64,000 nt of DNA from an uncultured Halomicronema sp. (lineage in GTDB: Bacteria > Cyanobacteriota > Cyanobacteriia > Phormidesmidales > Phormidesmidaceae), in the NCBI GenBank assembly GCA_937899725.1, contig CALCCA010000016.1, positions 1 through 64,000 of the forward strand, read 5' to 3'. The position numbers and the translations under genes were made by a program. The notes below the pieces were generated by a model. The model made no database searches. It was given only the letters and a program-made list of their open reading frames with translations, and was not told the origin of the DNA. Positions 32,245 through 41,370 of the stretch are shown here, piece after piece. How positions within the stretch are numbered: position 1 is the stretch's first letter; every line of letters starts with the position of its first letter.

Positions 32245-34590
32245 ATGGATCTTCGTTCAAGATCGCTACTGCCACCAAAAATCTTTGCTGAAGCAGTAGT
32301 GCGCTCCCATAGTGGCGAATCATTATTGCGTTCATCCAGGCTCATCACCAGTGAGAACGTGGCGTTATTTCACGCCACCCCCAATCTATTGGGTATTGCG
32401 GCAGAGCGGCTGCGAGCAGCAGACTTTGAGGTACTGGATATTGGCTCGTCATCGATTAATATTGCTGCTGCCCCCGAGGTTTACGCACGTGCCTTAGGAG
32501 CCAATCTAGAAGTTATCGAACGCCCTGTTACCAAAGATCTGGGCCGCCGTGAGATAGCCGACTTTATTAATTCGGCAGATCCCGCTCCGCTGGGGGAGAT
32601 TGATATTTCCCAGACTCCTTGGAATGACATTCTTGATGGGGTCGCCATCAGCGAACCGGCATATTTTCTGCAGCGGGCTCAACTCAGTGCCACACCGCCA
32701 CAAACCAATACTCGATATTTAAACGTTCCTGATGAGTTAGCGATTGAGTTAGGGGCTACAGAAGCGCACGCGCAGGGAATTACCGGAAAAGGTGTCAAAG
32801 TCGTCATTGTTGATTCAGGCTGTTTTACAGAGCACCCCTTCTTTAAACAAAACAACTACGACATTGATGTCGTACTGGGACCAGGTTCAGTAAACCCCAA
32901 AGCGGATGTCAGTGGCCATGGTACGGGAGTGGTGGCAAATCTCCTCGCGATCGCCCCCGATGCCGACCTGACGGTACTCAAAGCTGATATAGCCTTGCGA
33001 AATAAGTCTCGAAACGTCAACTCTGTTGCTGCCTTTAGGGCTGCCGTAGCGCTCAAGCCGGACATCATTTCTTGTAGTTGGGGCTCCGATTTGCGTAACC
33101 CCTATGAGCTATCGTCCTTCCATAAGGTGATGGCCGCCGCAATCGCCGATGCCGTGCGCCAGGGCATTGCCGTTTTCTTTGCGGCTGGTAATGGCCAATG
33201 GGGCTTTCCATCTCAACATCCCGATGTAATTGCAGTGGGTGGCGTCTTTAAACATCTGGAAGGATCTCTCAAGGGCCGGGTGGAAGCCAGCAACTATGCC
33301 AGCAGCTTCATCAGTGCCATCTATCCCGGCCGTCGAGTTCCCGATGTCTGTGGCCTCGTGGGTCGCCTGCCCAACGCCGCTTATATTCTGTTGCCCGTAT
33401 CCCCTGGCAGCAGCATCGATCAGGTATACGCTGCGGTAGACGATGAAACAACAGCCACAGACGGTTGGGCGGCCTTTAGCGGCACCTCCTCGGCGGCTCC
33501 CCAACTAGCAGGGGCTTGCGCTTTGCTAGAGCAATTCGTCCCGGGACTAGGTCCCCTTAAAACCAAGCAAATTCTGCAAGAAACTGCCCTCGACATTCTC
33601 GAAGGCAGCAGCAATCCAGCTAGTGGATCGAGGCAAGCACGAGCAGGACCAGATCTGGCCACCGGCTATGGTTTAGCTGTTGCATATAAAGCTATTCAGG
33701 CTGCTAAAAAACAGAAAGAGTCGCAGCGTAATCGATCAAGTAAGTTTGATCAGCCTCTCGAATCAGCAGTGCTGAGTAGTACTCAAGATTCTCACCAAAC
33801 GTTAGCTGATTTCTGTAAGTTCAACTATCAAGAGATAAACACCATGTCTACATTAGATGATTACACTTTACGGAAAATCAGACAGAAAATAGATGAAATT
33901 CAGATCGACTTAAACTCATGCTTAAAAGAAAGACATGCTGACCTAGCCAATGAAAATATTGAATTAGTGATTCATGAAGGCAACTTCATTGAACGGCTTC
34001 CTGAGTCTGAAGCCACTTCCTATCTTCTCGAGACACTCAGGTCTGTTTTGAATAGTAAGGATAATGAGAGTAAGATCAATCCTGCTCTAATTGAGAAGAG
34101 ACATGTTTTTGCAGCTGAGAGTCTCTTGAAAAAAGGAAAGTGTATATCCTTGGCGAAAGATGTTCTTGTTGCAGCTATGAAACTTAAGGGTAAGCATTAT
34201 AGATATATAGTAGCCATCGATGGCAGGACATTTGAAATCTTGCCAGAATACTTCTCAAAACTCATATTAAGTTCATCAGAGAACTTCACCCTGATCATCA
34301 ATACCGAGGCCAAGGCCACGGTAAAAGGAATTAACCTCGAAGGAGAAGTGGAAACAATCACCTCACAAATAAAGAATAAGGTTTTGACCATAGATATAGT
34401 AGATCGAGATAGGATTTCCGAATTAGCTGCTGAAGCAATAGGAGAAATTCATAAGGTTAGCTCTCTGGGTCCCTTCGGTTTACTAGGTGATAAGGTATGC
34501 GATGATGAAGTTTGGCTTGAAGTAAGCAACGGTTGGGTCAAACAGAGCGATCCAGAACCAAGGACAGTGTATTCAGCGCCTCCTTGTTAG
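32245..34590 (+). CDS. Subtilisin-like (S8) protease with unknown C-terminal extension
   Basis: A 781-residue protein. Residues about 165-495 form an S8 peptidase domain with the triad Asp190 (VVIVDSG), His225 (SGHGTGV) and Ser415 (SGTSSAAP), and an oxyanion Asn in AAGNGQWG. The first 160 residues (NVALFHATPNLLGIAAERL) may be a prodomain-like fold. No signal peptide is seen, so it is probably cytoplasmic. Residues about 500-781 match nothing I know. The DNA coding for them (from about 33720) is clearly AT-richer than the first two thirds, which suggests a domain captured by recombination. Its neighbours are the amyloid-motif protein and the STAND NTPase, so a role in a proteolytic conflict or cell-death system is plausible (inference). 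Confidence 0.87.
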   Translation: MDLRSRSLLPPKIFAEAVVRSHSGESLLRSSRLITSENVALFHATPNLLGIAAERLRAADFEVLDIGSSSINIAAAPEVYARALGANLEVIERPVTKDLGRREIADFINSADPAPLGEIDISQTPWNDILDGVAISEPAYFLQRAQLSATPPQTNTRYLNVPDELAIELGATEAHAQGITGKGVKVVIVDSGCFTEHPFFKQNNYDIDVVLGPGSVNPKADVSGHGTGVVANLLAIAPDADLTVLKADIALRNKSRNVNSVAAFRAAVALKPDIISCSWGSDLRNPYELSSFHKVMAAAIADAVRQGIAVFFAAGNGQWGFPSQHPDVIAVGGVFKHLEGSLKGRVEASNYASSFISAIYPGRRVPDVCGLVGRLPNAAYILLPVSPGSSIDQVYAAVDDETTATDGWAAFSGTSSAAPQLAGACALLEQFVPGLGPLKTKQILQETALDILEGSSNPASGSRQARAGPDLATGYGLAVAYKAIQAAKKQKESQRNRSSKFDQPLESAVLSSTQDSHQTLADFCKFNYQEINTMSTLDDYTLRKIRQKIDEIQIDLNSCLKERHADLANENIELVIHEGNFIERLPESEATSYLLETLRSVLNSKDNESKINPALIEKRHVFAAESLLKKGKCISLAKDVLVAAMKLKGKHYRYIVAIDGRTFEILPEYFSKLILSSSENFTLIINTEAKATVKGINLEGEVETITSQIKNKVLTIDIVDRDRISELAAEAIGEIHKVSSLGPFGLLGDKVCDDEVWLEVSNGWVKQSDPEPRTVYSAPPC

Positions 34591-34710
34591 TTAAATAACA
34601 TTAAAAATATTGGCGGTCACAGAAATCTTTGGATATCTGCACATGCCGCGATTCCTAACCAGACATAGCTGCAGTCAGTGAAGTTCAGCTTTCACACAAC
34701 AGAGAATTGC

Positions 34711-36942
34711 TTAATTTATTTTGTCACAATCTCTGTTGTCAACATAACCAGGCATCTGAGTGTTACAAAAATAGGCTTTCTGTATATTGATTGAGTCCCT
34801 AAGAACAGCACCCTCGAGATTGACATTGGTCAGGTCTACACCTTCAAAGTTCACTCCTGAAAAATTGGTGTTCTGCAAGATAGCCATATGAAGATCTATC
34901 CCCTCTACAATAGCTCCTGTGAAATCAGCATTTGTGAGTTGTGCATTTTGGAAATCTGCATCTCTGAGATAAGCATTTTGAAAATTACTTGATATCAGAA
35001 ATGAATCTTGAAATTCTGCAGATTCCAAAAGAGCTTGCTGAAAATTAGAATCCGACAAATCGGCAAAGGAAAAGTTAGCCTGCGAGAGGTTATAATTTGA
35101 GAAGTTAATTCCTCTAAGAATCTCATTACATAAATTTATGGCTCGAAGTTCTTTTCTCGCTGTAAACTTTAGGTAATTGACAAGCAATCCCTTTTCAGGA
35201 TTTCTGTCGCAACCTGGACTCCATAAAATCGAATAAGCTCGACTTGATAGATAAAAATGAGCTGTTGTTGCCATCATCAATAGCGGCAAGGCAACTGCAA
35301 AAACAGTGAATAGCTTTAAGGATAGAATGAATAGACGCCACCTTTTTTCTTGCTTCCAGCTAGCTTCAATATAATCTGTTGCCAATGACGATAGCTTGAC
35401 TGGCTGGCTAGCTATATTTAAGAAGTATTTGGCATCTTCTGAACGATCTCCTCTTAATAAATAGTCTTTGCTCTTTCCTTGAGATTTCCACTCTTGCGCT
35501 TCATCTTCAATTTTTGTCTTTTTCCTTAAGTCCTCTCTCCACTGGTAAATCCATCCTTGAAACTGACCCCAGTTATTGATCAGAGCTTCATGAGCGAGCT
35601 CAATCACCTCGCCATCTTCTTCAGTCAAAAAGGTAACTAAAAAGCGAACTCCAGGAGCAGCAAATTTTTTGATAATGGATTCTATTAATGGAATTTCGTT
35701 CTTGCTCGTGACAAATTCTGCCTTTCTGGCTCGGCGACGTGTTATTTCGCTCCCTTCATTAACTTGCACCAAGGCGACAAAAATTCTAGGGGCGACTACT
35801 TGCTCGTCTTTGCTGAGAGAGTTGTAGAGCTTTTGAGCTTCTTCTGCCAATGCGCCGCCGACACCACCAAGGGTGTTCAACGTCTCTAGGGGCTCATCGC
35901 CTTCTTCCAGTTCTTCCCAAATGCGCTGTAGGGCAAACTGCAAGAGGGGGAGAGCACCTTGATATCCCCGAGTTTGTTCGACCAGGAGTTGCACTGTGGC
36001 GGGGTCAAAGTCATAGCCAGCCTGTTTAGCAGGTTCGGCAATGGCGGTGGCCAAATCGTCCGGCTGCATGATGGGCACCAGAAACCCTTGGGTTGAAAAG
36101 AGCTTGTTGAACTCGGGATATCGTTGCGTGTCCCCCAGAAAATCACTGCGGCAGGTAATGATGACTGACACATATTGGGAGCTATCTGACGCCGCAAACA
36201 GCAGATTTTTGATAAAAGCATCCCGCCGCGCAATAAATTTTTCCCGCTTTTGTTGATCGTCAGTGCCATTGCCTTTCGGTTCGTAGGCATAAATTTCCTC
36301 AAACTGATCCACGAGGATGATTAGGGGAGACGTGACAATGTCAGGGAAGCCAAAGGCAATCCGCTTGAGGCCAGTAAAGTCCCCGTCATCATCCGCTTCC
36401 TTAAGCAAGGCCTCAAAATCAAGTGCCTTCTTAACTGGATTCGGGTCTTCGGTGGCAACTTTAGCGAGGGCCACTGCCAGAGAATAGAGCGAATCACTCC
36501 CTGGCACCAACACCGCCACACGAGCCTGCCCCTGGCCCGGTAATGGGCGTCGTCCTAATTCTGGCAACAATCCTGCCCGAGCCAGGGATGACTTACCCGA
36601 GCCGGAAGGACCATAGATGGGCAAGAGTCGGGGTTTATTTTCAGCGTTGTACAGATCACGAAACGTGTTCCACAGCGTCTGGATTTCATCTGCCCGGCCA
36701 AAGTAGCGATCGCCGTCGGTCTCATTAAAGGCTAATAGCCCCTTGTAGGGATTCGGCCCCAGAGTCCGAGAGGACTGTGGGGCGGGGGTAGTGACAGAGC
36801 CATCAGCCGAGTTGATAATGGCTTGCCCACCGCTGACGTAGACCACAATGCCGCCATACACCTGACCAATGGTCTGGTTGCGATCGCCTTGAGTCGTTTG
36901 ATTGATTTGGTTAGAGGTAGAAGCGTCCGGCTGTCCAGACAT
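34711..36942 (-). CDS. STAND NTPase with amyloid-like N-terminus, TM helix and pentapeptide repeats
   Basis: A 743-residue signal-transduction NTPase. Order: NQTIGQVYGGIVVYV (22-36), an amyloid-type motif shared with the protein at 31457-31897; a linker; an nSTAND1-like NTPase with Walker A GPSGSGKSS (111-119) and Walker B-like IILVDQFEEIY (208-218); a helical arm with LPLLQFALQRIWEEL; one membrane helix (about 537-565); then about 120 residues of pentapeptide repeats such as ANFSFADLSDSNF, in place of the WD40 repeats often found in such proteins. A frame-extending ATG at 37002 exists, but 36942 (MSGQPDAST) is preferred. The 5' half of the gene is GC-rich and the 3' half AT-rich. Such proteins act as sensors in cell-death or antiphage defence; this one is unproven. 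Confidence 0.86.
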   Translation of the reverse strand: MSGQPDASTSNQINQTTQGDRNQTIGQVYGGIVVYVSGGQAIINSADGSVTTPAPQSSRTLGPNPYKGLLAFNETDGDRYFGRADEIQTLWNTFRDLYNAENKPRLLPIYGPSGSGKSSLARAGLLPELGRRPLPGQGQARVAVLVPGSDSLYSLAVALAKVATEDPNPVKKALDFEALLKEADDDGDFTGLKRIAFGFPDIVTSPLIILVDQFEEIYAYEPKGNGTDDQQKREKFIARRDAFIKNLLFAASDSSQYVSVIITCRSDFLGDTQRYPEFNKLFSTQGFLVPIMQPDDLATAIAEPAKQAGYDFDPATVQLLVEQTRGYQGALPLLQFALQRIWEELEEGDEPLETLNTLGGVGGALAEEAQKLYNSLSKDEQVVAPRIFVALVQVNEGSEITRRRARKAEFVTSKNEIPLIESIIKKFAAPGVRFLVTFLTEEDGEVIELAHEALINNWGQFQGWIYQWREDLRKKTKIEDEAQEWKSQGKSKDYLLRGDRSEDAKYFLNIASQPVKLSSLATDYIEASWKQEKRWRLFILSLKLFTVFAVALPLLMMATTAHFYLSSRAYSILWSPGCDRNPEKGLLVNYLKFTARKELRAINLCNEILRGINFSNYNLSQANFSFADLSDSNFQQALLESAEFQDSFLISSNFQNAYLRDADFQNAQLTNADFTGAIVEGIDLHMAILQNTNFSGVNFEGVDLTNVNLEGAVLRDSINIQKAYFCNTQMPGYVDNRDCDKIN

Positions 36943-37251
36943 GTTGCACCAGCGTCGATATCGTGATGTGGCAAGAGAACTTGCCCATGACCTTATCATC
37001 AAAACTTAGTCGATGGTCTGATTGCGATCACTAGCAAATTATCGACCGCTTTAGATCAGCGATTTTTCGTGGATCTTGGCCCGAATGTGACCCAGCTCAC
37101 GTGAGTTCAGGTTAGTTGACGGCGACACTCAGAATTCTCAGGGAGGGATTAAGTCAGGCTTATTTGACGGTCAGGGAGGGCTCAGGGACGGGCCGCACTA
37201 TAGAAATCAAGCTGATGAAACAACTAACCCCCTTTAAGGAGTTCACACACC
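36943..37251. other. Promoter region between the STAND gene and the repeat-protein gene
   Basis: About 310 bases holding divergent promoters. TTGACGGTCAGGG with flanking CAGGGAGGG and TCAGGGACGGG repeats lies near 37140-37195, and CTATAGAAAT near 37198. No gene supported. Confidence 0.45.
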
Positions 37252-37845
37252 ATGAAACGCATTGCCCTCGCCCTGACTGCTTTGACCGCTGTTACCCTCG
37301 CAATCGCTCCCGCTAGCTACGCCGCTCCCGATTTTGACGAGCTGCGTCAAGAGAACCTCGATAAGGATGCGGTCAATTTCGATGAGCTGCGTCGCGAGAA
37401 CCTAGAGAAAGACGCCGTCACTGAGATTCAAGTCAAAACGATTCGCTTTGACGACTTGCGCCGCGAAAACCTCGATAAGGACGCCGTTGATTTTGAAGAA
37501 CTGCGTCGCGAGAATCTCGACAAAGATGCTGTGGTTGAGGTTTACGTCAAAGGCGTTGACTTCGATGAGTTACGTCGTGAAAACCTGGACAAAGACGCTG
37601 TTAACTTCGACGAACTGCGTCGCGAGAACCTCGACAAGGACGCATTTGTTGAGCTGCAGGTGAAAGGCGTTGACTTCGATGAGCTACGTCGCGAGAACCT
37701 GGATAAGGATGCGAGCAATTTGGACGAGTTGCGCCAAGAGAATCTAGAGAAAGGCCGCAAGTTTGATGAACTGCGTCGCGAAAACTTGGATAAAGATGCC
37801 ATTGATGGCGATGAGCTGCGCCGCGAAAACCTCGACAAAGACTAA
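37252..37845 (+). CDS. Secreted protein of ten FDELRRENLDKDA repeats
   Basis: A 197-residue protein with a clear Sec signal peptide (residues 1-24, ending ASYA-AP). The mature part is ten copies of a 13-residue unit with consensus FDELRRENLDKDA. Spacing alternates: short spacers (VN, VD, SN) and longer ones containing VELQVKGVD-type residues, so that pairs repeat about every 38 residues for the first three pairs; the last four copies are closer together. No enzyme motif. The Asp/Glu/Arg/Lys-rich amphipathic unit suggests helices that could form a solenoid or bind cations (inference). AAGGAG lies nine bases before ATG, and a hairpin terminator follows at 37905. Family not recognised. Confidence 0.88.
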   Translation: MKRIALALTALTAVTLAIAPASYAAPDFDELRQENLDKDAVNFDELRRENLEKDAVTEIQVKTIRFDDLRRENLDKDAVDFEELRRENLDKDAVVEVYVKGVDFDELRRENLDKDAVNFDELRRENLDKDAFVELQVKGVDFDELRRENLDKDASNLDELRQENLEKGRKFDELRRENLDKDAIDGDELRRENLDKD

Positions 37846-37904
37846 ACAACTGGCTTGATCGGCGACGCTCTTAGCGTCAAAACGTTTTCCTCACACACCT
37901 GTCG

Positions 37905-37937
37905 CCCCCTTGATTGTTTGATTGAGGGGGTCTTATT
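37905..37937 (+). terminator. Likely terminator hairpin after the repeat protein
   Basis: CCCCCTTGATTG and its partner TGATTGAGGGGG (37905-37930, with some G-U pairs) form a stem with a very short loop, followed by TCTTATT. It lies 60 bases after the stop codon of the repeat-protein gene. Confidence 0.6.
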
Positions 37938-38034
37938 GTGGTTGGCGATGAGGGCGCTAGTCTGGTCCTCACCGGATTGGTGACGGCTGTGATGCCGCGA
38001 TCGCCGCTCAGTCATTTCGGGCATGCCCGCTCAG

Positions 38035-39639
38035 TTATTGCAAATCGAGCACCTGGCGGATTAAGACCTGATCGCCCGCATTCAGACTAAACCGGCCTTT
38101 TTCAATATCGCGGATCCAGCTCTGGCTTTTGCCGAGCCGATCAGCCAGGGCTCGCTGGGTTAGTTTTTGCTGCTGGCGAGCGGCTTTGATCATGCTGCCT
38201 GAGAGTTGCTGACTGGCGCGTTCCGTGCTTTGAGTTTGCGACTTGCGACGACGACTGGGCGGGTTACGCTTGGTGATTTGCTGCCAGCCCTCCGGCGATT
38301 CAAAGCCGAGCAGGCGAGCATTGAGTAAGCGCTGCCATTTGTCGCGGGGGGCGGTGTTGGTCAAACTCTGGTGACTCTGGGCGTCATCAGTCCAAAAGGC
38401 GAGCGCCTCGTCGGCATCTTCGGGAATCGTGGCCAGCTTAGTCCACAACGGTTGAATTTCGGGCGGGTAGGTTTCGGGGTCAAATATCGGCTTGAGGCCG
38501 TAGTGATAGACCGCCTCCAAATCGCCCTCAAAGGTTTTGAGTAAACGCTTGTGCGCGCCGCGAATGGTGGTGGCTTGGGTGAGACGGTCTTCACCGTAGG
38601 CGATCCGCAATAGCGTGCGAACGGTCATGCGGTGATCGCCGCCAAGGCGGAGCTTAAACGAGAGCCACAGCATCAAGCGCACCGCGCCCTCATGCTGTTG
38701 CCAGTTGCTCATGACCTCTGATAGCAAGGCTTGGGGCAGAGTGCCGTACTGATAAAAAGCGGTGTGGTGGCGGTAGTTTTGTTTGTTTAAGAAGCGTTCG
38801 GCCCAAAGGCCCCCTTGAATAGTAAAACTGAGGCCAATCAGGTGGCGATCGCCTGCCGCATCTTCTTCAAAAAAGTATTCTGTATCTAGCAGCTGCCAGA
38901 CCGCATGCTCTGGCAAGGTAAAAGCGGGGACTTTGCCCTGGCGCGGCCAATTCATTGAGACCAACAGCCGACAACATTGATAGACCCACTCTTTAATTAG
39001 CGTCAGTTTTTCTAACTTGGTGAGGTCTTTGCGTTTGTCGAGCCCTAAATACTGCTCAATTTGCTGGTCGTTAATGACGAATGACTCTGCCCACGGGCGA
39101 TCGACGGTCACGGCATAGGCGGCAAAAATCAGATGCAGGCAGGCGGCCCGGATATCAAACCGCGATAGAGCGGCTTGGCCTGCTCGCATTCCCAAGGGTT
39201 GGGGAGCGACCTGCTCCGGGTCGGCATCGAGACGAAAAGTCATGTCGCCGCGCCCCCGATGCACGAGTCGGCGATAACAGAGTTTGTCGTCGGCATCGGC
39301 CTGCCAAGATAGCGCCTGCTGCTGCGTTAAGACATTGCAGGTTTCCCAAATCACCATCGAAGAGGCAAAAGGGGTCGTTTTGCCATTGAGAAAGATCTCG
39401 GGAATGGCGGCGGGGAGCAGGCTACTTTTACAGCGTCCTTTTTTCGGTTGTAGGGGCGCTAGGGACTCAACACTGCAAACGGTGACACAACGCGGCACCT
39501 CAACATCAGGACAACCATTGCAGAGAGTGGGATCAATCCAGTAGCCATCACTATCGCTGTTGGGCTTGATGGCCCCCTCTGGACAGACTGGATGACAGCT
39601 CTCACAAACAATGCAGTCATCTTTGATGGTGTAAACCAT
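38035..39639 (-). CDS. cnfR: CnfR/PatB, nitrogen fixation transcription regulator
   Basis: A 534-residue regulator with an N-terminal ferredoxin-like domain binding two 4Fe-4S clusters (Cys9, 12, 15, 19 in CIVCESCHPVCPEGAI, and Cys40, 43, 51, 55), a long middle part, and a C-terminal XRE-type helix-turn-helix (about 475-534: KLTQRALADRLGKSQSWIRDIEKG). This layout is unique to CnfR (Leptolyngbya) and PatB (Anabaena), which activate nif genes when oxygen is low. Length fits (PatB about 530). It lies next to the nif cluster, as in Leptolyngbya boryana, and is transcribed leftwards from a roughly 1.1-kb upstream region. It should control nifB and nifP promoters in this window (from the family). 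Confidence 0.92.
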   Translation of the reverse strand: MVYTIKDDCIVCESCHPVCPEGAIKPNSDSDGYWIDPTLCNGCPDVEVPRCVTVCSVESLAPLQPKKGRCKSSLLPAAIPEIFLNGKTTPFASSMVIWETCNVLTQQQALSWQADADDKLCYRRLVHRGRGDMTFRLDADPEQVAPQPLGMRAGQAALSRFDIRAACLHLIFAAYAVTVDRPWAESFVINDQQIEQYLGLDKRKDLTKLEKLTLIKEWVYQCCRLLVSMNWPRQGKVPAFTLPEHAVWQLLDTEYFFEEDAAGDRHLIGLSFTIQGGLWAERFLNKQNYRHHTAFYQYGTLPQALLSEVMSNWQQHEGAVRLMLWLSFKLRLGGDHRMTVRTLLRIAYGEDRLTQATTIRGAHKRLLKTFEGDLEAVYHYGLKPIFDPETYPPEIQPLWTKLATIPEDADEALAFWTDDAQSHQSLTNTAPRDKWQRLLNARLLGFESPEGWQQITKRNPPSRRRKSQTQSTERASQQLSGSMIKAARQQQKLTQRALADRLGKSQSWIRDIEKGRFSLNAGDQVLIRQVLDLQ

Positions 39640-40779
39640 AAGTAGTAGCCCTCGGAGTGATCGGGGGTGCGCATAACAGGCAGAAACGGTGGCAGTGAAT
39701 TCTCAGCTCTGATGCAAATTGCCATGCAATGGCCTCGACGGCACTCGGTGAATGCGCCGCAACCGCAGGCTGAATTCTGCTAGCTCCTGACTACAGGGAT
39801 AACAATCCAAAATCTTGGTTTTTATATCATTCAATACAGTTTAAGTGTCTCTTAATATCTGAAAAAACCAGAAGTTTTAGACAAACTTTCTTTCACTTTA
39901 AAGTGTCGCCAAATTGACCGTTCTGGAATTTTGATTTTCGGCAATTCCTGACATTATTTTGATGTTGTTACAATGTTGGCAATTGTTCATCTAACTGTTT
40001 ATCTCTTGATTTTTGTGTGGCTTGCCAATGGGTTAAAATCAGTGGCGATCGCTGTCGTATTTGCTTGAGATGCCCTGGTGGAAAGGGTTTTAGGTAAAGG
40101 ACGGAGATCCTGATGCGGAAGATCTAGCCGTTACATCAAGCACCGAAGCGAGCAGTTGCCAGACGTCAGCGGTGAACTTAATCCATTTCTTAAAAACCTA
40201 TCGTAATCATTGACAGGCTCGATGTAAAGCCTCGTTAATAGCTCTTAAAACTTGTTTTCTAAGTGCTTTATTTATCGCTTGAGGGTTGAACTGTACGGAT
40301 CTTCGAGCACGAATATTTGCTAATATTTCAGTAAGAGAGTGTGCTTGTTGAAAACCGTCGAATCCCCAGTCAACACCGATTGTTTAGGGCAGGTTTTGCC
40401 TGGTTGGCTGGTGCGATCGCCTCATTCAGCTTGTTTGTGATGCCACACTCGTCAGCTTTTTTGCCGTTTTTATGAGTGGTGGCTGCCTTGCTACCAATGG
40501 CAGGCGTTTCTGTGCGAGAACGTCCGGCCAATGGAGTCGCTGGTGTCATTGACACTGCGATCGCCGGCTGACACTGCAATCAGGCAGGGCAGTCCTGCTG
40601 GGTCATCGCTTTGCCCCAGTGGTGGAGCGGTGGGGCGTGATCGGGCGGGGGCTGATGGCGGGTGAGCAAAAGCCGATAGGCCTAGCGGCGCTCATGGTGA
40701 CATAACGCCGCTGCCGTCTGGCTCTGAGGGCAGAGCAAGCATGGCGACCCCGTTGATCGATTGTCGAGGAAACGATGTG
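39640..40779. other. Long intergenic region upstream of cnfR
   Basis: About 1.1 kb without a supportable gene, AT-rich from about 39800 to 40350. TTTAAGTGTC (near 39840) and TTTAAAGTGTC (near 39896) form a direct pair that could be a protein-binding site. No NtcA palindrome was found. Short frames at 40370-40579 and 40603-40875 (minus) have no recognisable features. Confidence 0.5.
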
Positions 40780-41181
40780 ATGACCACCGTAGAGTTTTAC
40801 GAAAAGCCGGGATGTGTAGGCAATGCCAAGCAAAAGCGACTGTTGCAGGCGGCGGGCCACGAGCTGCGGGTGCATAACCTGCTGACTGAACGGTGGACCG
40901 CTGAGCGACTGCGACCGTTTTTTGGCGATCGCCCCGTCGCCGACTGGTTTAACCCCACCGCGCCGCCGATCACTCAGGGGCAGGTTTTGCCGGCGACGCT
41001 GCTGGCTGACGAAGCCCTAAGCCTCATGGTGCAACAGCCGATTCTGATTCGCCGCCCCCTATTACAAGCCGGCGATCGCCAAGTTGCCGGATTCGACTTG
41101 GCCGCGATCGATGACTGGCTGGGCCTGACTCCCAGCACCGACCTGACGCAAGACGTGCAGACCTGTCCGCACACTCACTGA
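40780..41181 (+). CDS. ArsC-fold nitrogenase-associated protein (NifO-like)
   Basis: A 133-residue ArsC/thioredoxin-fold protein of the nitrogenase-associated (NifO-like) group: VEFYEKPGCVGNAKQKRLL at the N-terminus with one Cys, then HNLLTERWTAERLRPFFGDRPVADWFN, which is typical of this group. Such genes sit in nif clusters; NifO has been linked to nitrogenase activity under nitrate, with unknown chemistry. The ATG at 40780 is chosen because GAGGA lies nine bases upstream. Extension to 40741 is less likely. Divergent from cnfR. Confidence 0.83.
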   Translation: MTTVEFYEKPGCVGNAKQKRLLQAAGHELRVHNLLTERWTAERLRPFFGDRPVADWFNPTAPPITQGQVLPATLLADEALSLMVQQPILIRRPLLQAGDRQVAGFDLAAIDDWLGLTPSTDLTQDVQTCPHTH

Positions 41182-41284
41182 GTTCCCGATCACGGCAAGC
41201 GGAGGAGCCGGAAGTCAAAATTTAGTCAAAACGAAATCGAGATGCTTGTGAAGCATTACGCGCACCAACCCCATTTGCCCCGCC

Positions 41285-41324
41285 GCTCCCCTGCTCCCCT
41301 GCTCCCTTGCTCCCTTGCTCCCCG
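41285..41324 (+). repeat. Five tandem copies of an 8-base repeat
   Basis: GCTCCCCT, GCTCCCCT, GCTCCCTT, GCTCCCTT, GCTCCCCG in a row. It lies in the leader of the next gene (start 41371) and is part of a C/T-rich tract that continues to about 41350. It resembles the short tandem repeats typical of filamentous cyanobacteria. Confidence 0.8.
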
Positions 41325-41370
41325 GCTTCCTCTACTCCCAACTTCCTCACTCTTTAGGAGACGATGCCCC

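Noticed and set aside
31300-37250. tRNA-Thr as an integration site of a mobile island
   Set aside because: No duplicated tRNA 3' end and no integrase were found near 37 kb, so mobility is not supported.
37316-37845. Regular DNA repeats that could be taken for a CRISPR array
   Set aside because: The repeats are in frame and encode a signal-peptide protein; units are not spaced by unique spacers of constant length.
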